Both the position numbers and the translations under genes were made by a program. A DNA stretch of 14,290 nt from an uncultured Ruminococcus sp. (lineage in GTDB: Bacteria; Bacillota; Clostridia; Oscillospirales; Ruminococcaceae). Below the pieces are notes generated by a model that worked only from the letters and a program-made list of their open reading frames with translations, did not search any database and was not told where the DNA came from. Shown here in pieces: positions 1 through 5,582 of this stretch (positions within the stretch are counted from its first letter, which is position 1; every line of letters begins with the position of its first letter). The DNA is taken from assembly GCA_900540005.1 (NCBI GenBank), contig UQEM01000053.1, forward strand, positions 1 to 14,290, written 5' to 3'.

Positions 1-58
1 AAAATTTATGCTCGAAAATCTGCATATTATCTTAGTGTCAACACTCCCTAAATAAGTT

Positions 59-91
59 ATAAGAGACTTTTTTCAAGTCTCTTATTTTTTT
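59..91 (+). terminator. Rho-independent terminator upstream of spoVAD
   Basis: An 11-bp perfect stem (59-69 with 75-85), a 5-nt loop and a run of seven T residues form a textbook intrinsic terminator. It probably ends a transcript entering from the left of the window and insulates the spoVAD promoter that begins right at its T-tract. Confidence 0.85.
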
Positions 92-120
92 GCATAATTT
101 TACTCAATCCAGCCATAATA
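91..120 (+). promoter_or_regulatory. Sigma-G-like forespore promoter for spoVAD
   Basis: TGCATA (91-96), a 17-nt spacer and CATAATA (114-120) match the sigma-G type of promoter (about TGNATA / CATANTA). This is the expected class for spoVA genes, which are expressed in the forespore. The predicted start near 127 leaves a leader of about 48 nt before spoVAD. The match is seen directly; use by sigma-G, or the overlapping sigma-F, is inferred from the family. Confidence 0.65.
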
Positions 121-174
121 CTACCGAAGATTTTACGATGTGACGCTTTTCAGAGCAAGTGTCAGGGAGGTATT

Positions 175-1191
175 ATGGCTGAATATATTGAACAGGGAAT
201 TTTCAGGATCTCAAAATCAGTCGGCGCAGAAAGCTTTGCCGCTGTGGTAGGACAAATGGAGGGTGACGGGCCGCTCGGTTACTGCTTTGACAAGGTGGTC
301 GCGGACAGTCACTTCGGACAGGAAACATGGGAAAAAGCCGAGAGCCGCTTTCAGCTTGAAGCTGTGCGTATTGCCGCACAAAAAGCCGATATTCTCAAAG
401 ACGATGTGGACGTTATCTGCTCGGGCGACCTCATAAACCAATGCATTGGCTCGACCTACGGTCTGAGGGAGCTTGAAATACCGTTTCTCGGTCTTTACGG
501 CGCTTGCTCCACTATGGCGGAGGGACTGCTCATAAGCTCGCTCCTCATTGACAGCGGCGCGGCCAAGAGAATAACTGCCGTCACCTCGTCGCACTTCTCA
601 ACGGCTGAGAGACAGTTTCGCTTTCCGCTTTCCTACGGCGGTCAGAGAACTCCCACCTCTCAATGGACGTGCACAGGCTCGGGCGCTGTCATTCTGTCAG
701 AGGTCAGCGGAAAGGACGCTCCAACCGTTGCAGGCGGCTGTATCGGCAAAATAGCTGACCTCGATGTCTCAGACATAAATAATATGGGCAGCGCTATGGC
801 TCCTGCCGCTGCGGAAACTATACGACGTTATCTCACCGCAACGAAAACTTCGCCAAACGACTATGACCTGATAGTCACGGGAGATTTGGGTACGGTCGGC
901 AGCAAGCTCGTTATCGACATTTTGGCAAGGCAGAATATCGACATTTCGATACAGCACAGAGACTGCGGTGCTATGATCTTCGACTGTGACGCGCAGGACA
1001 CCCACTGCGGAGGTTCGGGGTGCGGCTGTAGTGCAAGCGTTCTGTGCGGTCATTTCCTGCCCATGCTCCAAAGCGGAGAAGTCCGCAGTATGCTTTTTAT
1101 CGCAACAGGCGCGCTAATGTCGCCAATGTCCGTCCAGCAGGGCGAATCCATTCCGTCTATCGCTCATCTCGTTCACTTCACAAGGGGGTAA
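175..1191 (+). CDS. spoVAD: Stage V sporulation protein AD
   Basis: SpoVAD is a soluble component of the SpoVA channel, which sits in the spore inner membrane and moves Ca-dipicolinate into the forespore during sporulation and out during germination. The product is 338 aa, the usual length, with a thiolase-like fold expected for the family. Recognisable stretches are the GACSTMAEGL segment (about residues 109-118), TGDLGTVGSK (about 235-244) and a Cys/Gly-rich CGGSGCGCSAS region near residues 277-287. The start is set by GGGAGG ahead of ATG 175. It is followed 5 nt later by spoVAE, so the two are co-transcribed. spoVAC, which normally comes immediately before it, is not directly upstream: a terminator and a sigma-G-like promoter are there instead. 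Identity is near certain from the overall sequence. Confidence 0.96.
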   Translation: MAEYIEQGIFRISKSVGAESFAAVVGQMEGDGPLGYCFDKVVADSHFGQETWEKAESRFQLEAVRIAAQKADILKDDVDVICSGDLINQCIGSTYGLRELEIPFLGLYGACSTMAEGLLISSLLIDSGAAKRITAVTSSHFSTAERQFRFPLSYGGQRTPTSQWTCTGSGAVILSEVSGKDAPTVAGGCIGKIADLDVSDINNMGSAMAPAAAETIRRYLTATKTSPNDYDLIVTGDLGTVGSKLVIDILARQNIDISIQHRDCGAMIFDCDAQDTHCGGSGCGCSASVLCGHFLPMLQSGEVRSMLFIATGALMSPMSVQQGESIPSIAHLVHFTRG

Positions 1192-1196
1192 ATTCT

Positions 1197-1559
1197 ATGC
1201 TTATGGATATCATCAAGGCTTTTCTCGTCGGCGGAGCTTTGTGCGCTGTCGGTCAGCTCCTCATCGACTTCACTAACCTCACCCCTGCGCGTATTCTCAC
1301 GGGCTATGTCGTAGCAGGAGTAATTCTTTCAGCCGTGGGTCTGTACAAGCCCTTCGCCAAGTTTGCGGGCGCAGGTGCGTCCGTGCCCCTTACGGGTTTC
1401 GGTCATCTTCTCGCTGAGGGCATTCGCAAAACGATCGAAAAGGACGGATTTCTCGGTATCTTCACTGGCGGCTTGACTGCCGCAGCCGGCGGAGTAACTG
1501 CCGCTCTCCTATTTGGTCTGATTGCCTCTCTTATTTTCAAGCAGAAAGATAAGGCTTAG
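1197..1559 (+). CDS. spoVAE: Stage V sporulation protein AE (SpoVAEB type)
   Basis: This is a small membrane protein of 120 aa, a predicted subunit of the SpoVA dipicolinate channel. It is rich in Gly, Ala, Leu and Val, with about four hydrophobic segments, and has the family stretches VGGALCAVGQ and FTGGLTAAAGG. It ends in a basic cytoplasmic-looking tail (KQKDKA). The start at ATG 1197 lies 8 nt after AAGGGGG at the end of spoVAD; an ATG two codons further on is an alternative. The open frame extends upstream to 1044, but that stretch overlaps spoVAD in another frame and is not coding. No clear terminator follows. A transcript could run toward the tRNA genes, which have their own promoter. 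Confidence 0.93.
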   Translation: MLMDIIKAFLVGGALCAVGQLLIDFTNLTPARILTGYVVAGVILSAVGLYKPFAKFAGAGASVPLTGFGHLLAEGIRKTIEKDGFLGIFTGGLTAAAGGVTAALLFGLIASLIFKQKDKA

Positions 1560-1645
1560 TTTTCGTTCTTTTCCACAATTCCATTGCTAATGCTCACCGC
1601 GTTTGTGCTGTTTTCTACAAACTTCCGCTTTTTCTTCAAATCCCC

Positions 1646-1674
1646 TTGACTTTTCTTCTATTATGTAGTATAAT
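1646..1674 (+). promoter_or_regulatory. Strong sigma-A promoter of the tRNA-Met/tRNA-Glu operon
   Basis: TTGACT (1646-1651), an exact 17-nt spacer and TATAAT (1669-1674) give a near-consensus vegetative promoter about 31 bases before tRNA-Met. Transcription should start near 1681, at the foot of an 8-bp hairpin (1679-1686 with 1694-1701, 7-nt loop) that may act in 5' processing of the tRNA precursor. Confidence 0.88.
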
Positions 1675-1705
1675 AACTAAGCTGTGATATTTACACAGCT
1701 TGTAT

Positions 1706-1782
1706 GGCGGCATAGCTCAGTTGGCTAGAGTACTCGGTTCATACCCGATTGGTCGTTGGTTCGAATCCTACTGCCGCTACCA
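1706..1782 (+). tRNA. tRNA-Met (CAU), elongator type
   Basis: The 77-nt cloverleaf has anticodon CAT at 1740-1742, a T-loop TTCGAAT and an encoded CCA end. It looks like an elongator rather than an initiator: it pairs G1 with U72 and lacks the three G-C pairs of the initiator anticodon stem. Three positions are not Watson-Crick: G1-U72 in the acceptor stem, C27/U43 at the top of the anticodon stem and U51/U63 in the T-stem. An Ile2 tRNA, which has the same CAU anticodon, cannot be fully excluded. An 8-bp hairpin (1782-1789 with 1803-1810) separates it from the next tRNA. Confidence 0.92.
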
Positions 1783-1812
1783 TGCGTTATCGCTTTTCGC
1801 TTTAACGCATCC

Positions 1813-1887
1813 GGCCCGTTGGTCAAGAGGTTAAGACACCGCCCTTTCACGGCGGAATCATGGGTTCAATTCCCGTACGGGTCACCA
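1813..1887 (+). tRNA. tRNA-Glu (UUC)
   Basis: The 75-nt cloverleaf has acceptor stem GGCCCGT/ACGGGTC, anticodon loop CTTTCAC (anticodon TTC) between perfect CCGCC/GGCGG stems, T-loop TTCAATT and an encoded CCA. It is the second tRNA of the operon and is followed by a strong terminator. A tyrosine integrase gene pointing at its 3' end, with a mobilization module behind it, makes this tRNA the probable insertion target of the element that follows. Confidence 0.95.
1861..1887. other. attL: Candidate attL core (3' end of tRNA-Glu)
   Basis: Tyrosine integrases often recombine at the T-arm and acceptor end of a tRNA gene and rebuild the intact gene. The integrase here lies 119 bases away, reads toward the tRNA and is followed by relaxase and accessory genes, so the 3' part of tRNA-Glu is the likely core. 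I find no second copy of this tRNA end further right, so the right boundary is outside the window and the exact core cannot be delimited. Confidence 0.45.
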
Positions 1888-1896
1888 TTCAACGTT

Positions 1897-1937
1897 CTCG
1901 GAAACAGCGTAATTACGTTGTTTCCGAGCTTTTCTTT
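1897..1937 (+). terminator. Terminator of the tRNA operon
   Basis: An almost perfect 32-base palindrome (1897-1928, one G-U pair, AT-rich centre) is followed by CTTTTCTTTT. This is a strong intrinsic terminator 10 bases after the tRNA-Glu CCA. The palindrome could also act in reverse on the integrase transcript, which ends at 2006. Confidence 0.85.
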
Positions 1938-1998
1938 TATAGTGAAAATCCGCTTTGTTCTTTATCTGTTCTTTATTTTGAAAATGCGGAGCTGTGAG

Positions 1999-2019
1999 CC
2001 GTTGGTCAAGCACCATTCA
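1999..2019. repeat. Internally deleted tRNA-Glu remnant at the integrase 3' end
   Basis: Bases 1999-2010 (CCGTTGGTCAAG) equal tRNA-Glu 1816-1827. The directly adjoining 2011-2019 (CACCATTCA) equals 1883-1891, the tRNA 3' end plus four flanking bases. The intervening 55 bases of the tRNA are missing. The integrase stop codon (complement of 2006-2008) lies in the first half, and its last codons read through the second. It may be a scar of earlier integration or excision, or part of an attachment site. Confidence 0.6.
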
Positions 2020-3196
2020 GCTCTTTTTTCTTGCCTGAGAAATCGAGTGCCGAGCTGACGGCATCGGAGACTTTTGCTCTTGATTCTTCCAACATATGAC
2101 AGTAGATATTACTTGTTGTAGAAACTGTCGAGTGTCCTAACGCTCCCGAAACGGTCACTATGTCCACACCCTGATTAACAAGGAGCGAAGCGAACAGGTG
2201 ACGGAAGCTGTGCAAGCCGTAGAACGGAAGGTCGTGCTTCTCGCAAAACTCACCGAGCCAGAAGTAAGGTGTGCCGTTCTGCATAGGTTCGCCGTTCCAT
2301 TTTACATACAGACGGTCAGTCTCTACCCACTTGTCACCGCATTTGAGCGCCTGCTCATCCTGTTCAGCCTTGTATTCCCTCAGCATATCCATGATCTCCT
2401 GCGGAAATTTGAGCGTTCTCTGCGACTTGCGTGTTTTGGTGGTGTCGGTGTAAATGCCTTTCTTCGCCGTGTAGTTGCTTGTGCGGCGAACGCTGATGAT
2501 GTTGTTCTCAAAGTCCACGTCTTTCCACTCCAGACCGAGCATTTCTCCCCGTCTGAAACCGCTGTATATCATCAGGTTGAAGAAAGTACGGTACTTCAAG
2601 GGTTCATCGTTCAGCAGAGAAAGAAATCTCTGCACCTGTTCAGGAGTATAGATTTTCTTTTCAGTCTGCTCGTTCTTCGGCAGCGTGACCTTTGCACAGG
2701 GATTGTCACTTACCACCCCCATTTTCACGGCATAGGCGAACACATCAGACACGAAGCTGAGGTTATGCCTTATCGTCTTTGGAGCGAGTGGCTTGCCTGT
2801 ACGCTCGTTAGCACCGTCCTTTGAGAGCGAGTTCACAAAAGCCTGTATCTGTCTCGGAGTGATCTTGTCCATTCGGAGATGACCGATAGCGGCATACACC
2901 CTCTTGCGGAGCTGAAGCATACGCTCATAGGTAGTATTTCTGAGGTTCGGACGTGCGTATTCTTCAAACCACTGTTCTGCAAACACCTCAAACTTGATAG
3001 CCTTGCTCTGGTAGCCCTTGTTGCAGGCTTCCTCGAACATGACTGCCTGACGGTTCAGCTCCTTCTCGATCTGCTTAGCTGTCATTTTCGGCTCAGGCTT
3101 CCACGTCATAGACTGGATCACCTGCTTGCCTTTGCTGTCGTAGCCGCAGCTCACCCTGATGGAGTAGCTGTCGCCACGTTTCTGAATAGTTGCCAT
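2006..3196 (-). CDS. int: Tyrosine site-specific integrase, Tn916-like
   Basis: This tyrosine recombinase (396 aa) would insert and excise the element at tRNA-Glu. An N-terminal arm-binding region (MATIQKRGDSYSIRV) is followed by a SAM-like core-binding domain (about 65-170) and the catalytic domain. Catalytic residues are visible: R215 in SGFRRGE, a Lys near 254 in TTKTRKS, H329-x-x-R332 in LHSFRH, H355 in LGHS and Tyr365 in NIYCHM, so the enzyme looks intact. The start is set by GAGGAGG placed 8 nt before ATG 3196. The open frame reaches 3271, but that part carries the gene's own promoter. It is transcribed toward tRNA-Glu. Its last codons and stop lie in a tRNA-derived repeat. Confidence 0.95.
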   Translation of the reverse strand: MATIQKRGDSYSIRVSCGYDSKGKQVIQSMTWKPEPKMTAKQIEKELNRQAVMFEEACNKGYQSKAIKFEVFAEQWFEEYARPNLRNTTYERMLQLRKRVYAAIGHLRMDKITPRQIQAFVNSLSKDGANERTGKPLAPKTIRHNLSFVSDVFAYAVKMGVVSDNPCAKVTLPKNEQTEKKIYTPEQVQRFLSLLNDEPLKYRTFFNLMIYSGFRRGEMLGLEWKDVDFENNIISVRRTSNYTAKKGIYTDTTKTRKSQRTLKFPQEIMDMLREYKAEQDEQALKCGDKWVETDRLYVKWNGEPMQNGTPYFWLGEFCEKHDLPFYGLHSFRHLFASLLVNQGVDIVTVSGALGHSTVSTTSNIYCHMLEESRAKVSDAVSSALDFSGKKKELNGA

Positions 3197-3214
3197 AATA
3201 TGTACCTCCTCGGT

Positions 3215-3287
3215 AATATCACAGCGTACCTTTTCAATACCTATTGTAGCGCAATATATCGGCATTGTCAAGGCTTGCTGTGATATT
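3215..3287. repeat. Inverted 11-base repeats bracketing the integrase promoter
   Basis: AATATCACAGC (3215-3225) and its exact reverse complement GCTGTGATATT (3277-3287) lie either side of the integrase promoter, 51 bases apart. They could be operator half-sites allowing looping repression, or arm-type binding sites for the integrase. A 12-base copy, GCTGTGATATTT, also occurs at 1681-1692 in front of tRNA-Met. Confidence 0.6.
3243..3271 (-). promoter_or_regulatory. Consensus promoter of the integrase gene
   Basis: On the minus strand, TTGACA (3271-3266), a 17-nt spacer and TACAAT (3248-3243) form a near-perfect sigma-A promoter, 47 bases upstream of the integrase ATG. It shows that the integrase can be expressed independently of the relaxase. 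Confidence 0.88.
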
Positions 3288-3309
3288 TTTTCTCTTGTTC
3301 TATCTTGTA

Positions 3310-4602
3310 TTATTCAAGTCCCCACGACTTTTTCTTTCTGGTGGCGGACTGCTGTAACTGTTCTTCTTCACGCTGAGCCAGAATATGCTCCTGCACCTGC
3401 TTAACCTCAGCATATTTCTGTGGTTCAAGACGTTTCAGCAGGCTCACAAACTCAATCAGTTCATCTAACTGTGCCTGCATATCGGAATTATCACGGCGAA
3501 GCTCCGAGCGTTCGCTTGAAACCTCGTTCAAACGTTCCCTCACACTTTCCGTTTCTTTCAGGCTCTTGTCCAGTCGTTCACGGAGAGTATATACCGTATC
3601 GCCGGACTTATGAGTGCTGTCGCTGAGCTTCTTCATGATCTTGCTCAGACGCTGTGCTTTGGAGATGATCTCGTCCGAGTGCTTCATGATAGACAGCTTT
3701 CCTGTAAGCAGACTGCTCAGTTCTTGGCAAAGCTGCTCACACTCGTCCTCAATTTTAAATTCCCTTTCGTAGTCGGGAATATAGTTGAGTATCGCCTTGA
3801 CCTGAGCTGTCTTCTGCTCAATCTGAGCATCGAGCTTCTTACTCTTTGCTTGCTTCTCCGCAAGCTCCGCTTCGACCTGAGCATTCTGCATTTTAAGCTC
3901 ATCGTTCTGACGGCGCTGTTCCTTATACTCAGGTATTTCTAACGTCCCTCTCGACTTTTCGGGAGCAAGGGGCTGTATACCGTGTTCAAGGCAGATTTTA
4001 TTCAGCACTTCCACCTCAGCAGCTCGCCATTTGGCGATAGCCATTTTGCCCTCGCCGTACCCCATTTCTTTGAGAGCCTGGGCGATACCGTTTTGTGTGT
4101 CCTGCCCACGCTTGTAGTGACCGACAGGAATGTAGTCGATGTGCAAATGGGGAGTTGCTTCATCCATGTGCAGGACGGCGTTAAAAACATAAAAGTTAGG
4201 GTTGCGATTTTGGAAACCTTCCATGTACTCTTTCAGGCATTCAGCTACGAGCTGAAAATCCTCAGTGCCATACCCCGAATCTTCCTTTTTGCCGATCTGA
4301 ACAACGTCCTCATAAAAGCTCTTACGCTTGTCGGCAGCGGTGCGTACAGTGTTGCAGGGCTTCACACCGAAAAGATGCTCGTAGTAGCTGCCGTGAACCT
4401 TGCGATCATTACGCTTCTGTTTGGCATTGTAACGCTCGGTGGATTCCTTGAAAAGCTGATCGTATGCTTCGCCTATAGGCTGGCACACGAAGGTGATGTT
4501 ATCGGGAGTGCGGAATACATCAACATTGTCCGCTACGAACTCCCTGTTGTTGTGAGTCAGAGAACCTTTTCCCTGACCGAATGAGATTCGTTTCTCTTTC
4601 AT
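3310..4602 (-). CDS. mobV: MobV-family relaxase (Mob/Pre)
   Basis: This relaxase (430 aa) nicks one strand at oriT and pilots it during mobilization; it would rely on a helper conjugation apparatus, since no type IV secretion genes are present here. The N-terminal motif THNNREF places His17 where pMV158 MobM has its catalytic His22. The metal-binding motif HMDEATPHLH (residues 145-154) is complete. From about residue 230 to 400 the protein is a long charged coiled coil (for example AELAEKQAKSKKLD), usual in MobV proteins. The start ATG 4602 follows GAGG by 8 nt. The oriT candidate lies just upstream on the same strand, as in pMV158. A separate promoter drives the integrase downstream. Confidence 0.94.
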   Translation of the reverse strand: MKEKRISFGQGKGSLTHNNREFVADNVDVFRTPDNITFVCQPIGEAYDQLFKESTERYNAKQKRNDRKVHGSYYEHLFGVKPCNTVRTAADKRKSFYEDVVQIGKKEDSGYGTEDFQLVAECLKEYMEGFQNRNPNFYVFNAVLHMDEATPHLHIDYIPVGHYKRGQDTQNGIAQALKEMGYGEGKMAIAKWRAAEVEVLNKICLEHGIQPLAPEKSRGTLEIPEYKEQRRQNDELKMQNAQVEAELAEKQAKSKKLDAQIEQKTAQVKAILNYIPDYEREFKIEDECEQLCQELSSLLTGKLSIMKHSDEIISKAQRLSKIMKKLSDSTHKSGDTVYTLRERLDKSLKETESVRERLNEVSSERSELRRDNSDMQAQLDELIEFVSLLKRLEPQKYAEVKQVQEHILAQREEEQLQQSATRKKKSWGLE

Positions 4603-4621
4603 TTTATTGACCTCGTTTCTA

Positions 4622-4656
4622 ATTGGATTTGGTTATCTCTTTCTGTTAAATCCAAT
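4622..4656. repeat. Inverted repeat upstream of the relaxase gene
   Basis: ATTGGATTT (4622-4630) and AAATCCAAT (4648-4656) form a perfect 9-bp inverted repeat with a 17-nt centre, 20 bases before the relaxase start. It may be an operator for relaxase autoregulation or an extension of oriT. No clear promoter could be assigned here. Confidence 0.6.
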
Positions 4657-4705
4657 CATTTTTACATAGGCAACACTTCCTTTCATGACCGCTAAAGTGG
4701 AGATT
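4656..4705 (-). other. oriT: Candidate origin of transfer (oriT), MobV type
   Basis: Read on the minus strand, CACTTT (4700-4695), ten bases, then AAAGGAAGTG (4684-4675) gives nested inverted repeats: CACTT/AAGTG outside and CTTT/AAAG inside. These are followed by TTGCCTATGTAAA. From memory, pMV158 oriT has the same design (CACTTTAT...ATAAAGTATAGTGTG, nick, TTATACTTTACATG), also just upstream of its mob gene and on the same strand. By analogy the nick would fall between 4674 and 4673. This is inferred from layout and partial similarity. Confidence 0.5.
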
Positions 4706-4709
4706 GCAC

Positions 4710-4890
4710 GCACAAGACTTCGCTATGTGCTACGCAAAGCCCTGACGGGCGAGAGAGGCGCGGAGCGCCGATTACAAGGGACGTGAGCGCCGCTTGTAAC
4801 TCCGTAGTATTTGCGGCAGCATCAGACCGCCACAAGAACTACTCCGCCCTGCGGGGCTATCCCTGACGGGAAAAGAAGGGCTGACAGAGC
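4710..4890. other. Non-coding, GC-rich, hairpin-dense region
   Basis: I see no gene in 4657-5022 apart from the oriT candidate. 4710-4890 is clearly richer in G+C than its surroundings and holds a string of short hairpins: GCCC-TGAC-GGGC (4739-4750), GGCGC-GGA-GCGCC (4757-4769), TTACAAG/CTTGTAA (4772-4778 with 4793-4799), GTAGT/ACTAC (4804-4808 with 4838-4842), GCCC-TGCG-GGGC (4846-4857) and TCCC-TGAC-GGGA (4860-4871). Possible roles are an extended oriT, a single-strand replication origin used after transfer, or a structured RNA. Confidence 0.55.
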
Positions 4891-4976
4891 AGCCAAAATT
4901 GTGGGTACAGGAATCAAAAATCCGCATTACAATTTTTGAAAATCATCATATCGGAAATGATATTTTTCTGCAAAAA

Positions 4977-5012
4977 TCTCAGCTCGGATTCTGTTAAAAT
5001 ACTCGCTCCGAG
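4977..5012 (-). terminator. Weak terminator candidate after the 57-aa gene
   Basis: CTCGGA/TCCGAG (4983-4988 with 5007-5012) can pair. On the minus strand it is followed, a few bases on, by GATTTTT. The stem is short and the loop is 18 nt, so termination at the end of the DUF3987-HTH-small ORF transcript would be partial at best. Confidence 0.3.
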
Positions 5013-5022
5013 ATCATAAGAA

Positions 5023-5196
5023 TCAGAACGGCAGCTCCTCCTCAACTTCGTACTTTTCGAGGAGCTGATCAAGCTCATTTTCGTAGAGCCTGATCTCCTC
5101 GTTGGACAGGTAGTCGTAGTAGCGAGCGAGGGCATCACGGAGATGAAGACCGCTTCTTTTCCAAAGGAAGAATTTCAGCGTTTCGAGCTTACTCAT
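5023..5196 (-). CDS. Small hypothetical protein, 57 aa
   Basis: This short gene runs from ATG 5196 to TGA 5023. It starts three bases after the stop of the HTH gene and has AAAGGGGG as ribosome binding site inside the end of that gene, so the two are translationally coupled. The product begins MSKLETLKFFLWKRSG, has an aromatic stretch ARYYDYLS, and then an acidic helical second half (EEIRLYENELDQLLEKYE) ending EEELPF. There is no signal peptide or membrane segment. I do not recognise a family. Its position beside an excisionase-like protein fits a small accessory or regulatory partner of the element. Confidence 0.7.
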   Translation of the reverse strand: MSKLETLKFFLWKRSGLHLRDALARYYDYLSNEEIRLYENELDQLLEKYEVEEELPF

Positions 5197-5199
5197 TTC

Positions 5200-5496
5200 T
5201 CACGCCCCCTTTCCCTGAAAATACTCTACAAGGTCAGCCTTGTTCACGAGTATTTTTCCGTTCCTGCCTGCGCCTGTTCTTACGGACTTTACCTTGCCCT
5301 GCTTCACAAGCTGACGGACGGTGTGTTCGGAAAGTCCGCTGATGAGTGCGGCGCTCTCCTTGATCGTCAGCATCTCCACCTTGTCGGCGGTCGGTGCTTT
5401 GGTTGTCTGCGGAGCGGAGTTCTCTCCGTCCTCGGTGAGCTGAATGAGCAGCTCCAGAATGTTGTCTACGATTGCTTTCTTTTCTGTTGTATTCAT
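5200..5496 (-). CDS. Excisionase-like helix-turn-helix DNA-binding protein
   Basis: This 98-aa protein has a MerR/Xis-type winged helix-turn-helix at its C-terminus (about residues 42-95): LTIKESAALISGLSEHTVRQ, then the wing RTGAGRNGKILV and VEYFQGKG. The N-terminal 40 residues form a helical segment and a Thr/Pro-rich linker. Proteins of this class in integrative elements act as excisionases (recombination directionality factors) or repressors. The start at ATG 5496 follows GAGAGG by 9 nt; an upstream in-frame ATG at 5556 lacks such a site. It lies 86 bases after the DUF3987 gene and is coupled to the 57-aa gene. It is a candidate binder of the repeats at the integrase promoter or of the 7184-7270 operator. 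Confidence 0.85.
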   Translation of the reverse strand: MNTTEKKAIVDNILELLIQLTEDGENSAPQTTKAPTADKVEMLTIKESAALISGLSEHTVRQLVKQGKVKSVRTGAGRNGKILVNKADLVEYFQGKGA

Positions 5497-5582
5497 AGTA
5501 ATAAACCTCTCTCTTTCTACGGTTTTTATGTTGTGAACTTTAAGCATTTTAAGCACAATAGCTTCTATAATGTCTAAAATGC

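Noticed and set aside
1756..2058. A 100-codon plus-strand open frame
   Set aside because: It runs through both tRNA genes and the tRNA terminator and has no ribosome binding site.
2198..2824. A 208-codon plus-strand frame opposite the integrase
   Set aside because: It is the antisense shadow of a well conserved integrase whose catalytic residues are all on the other strand.
3197..3271. N-terminal extension of the integrase to 3271
   Set aside because: This stretch contains the consensus promoter and the GAGGAGG site for ATG 3196.
3215..3287. The inverted repeat as a relaxase terminator
   Set aside because: The arms are 51 bases apart with an active-looking promoter between them; operator or arm-site function fits better.
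4914..5138. A 74-codon minus-strand frame
   Set aside because: Its composition is Ser/Thr/Arg-rich and low-complexity, and it overlaps out of frame the better supported 57-aa gene, which has a ribosome binding site and coupling.
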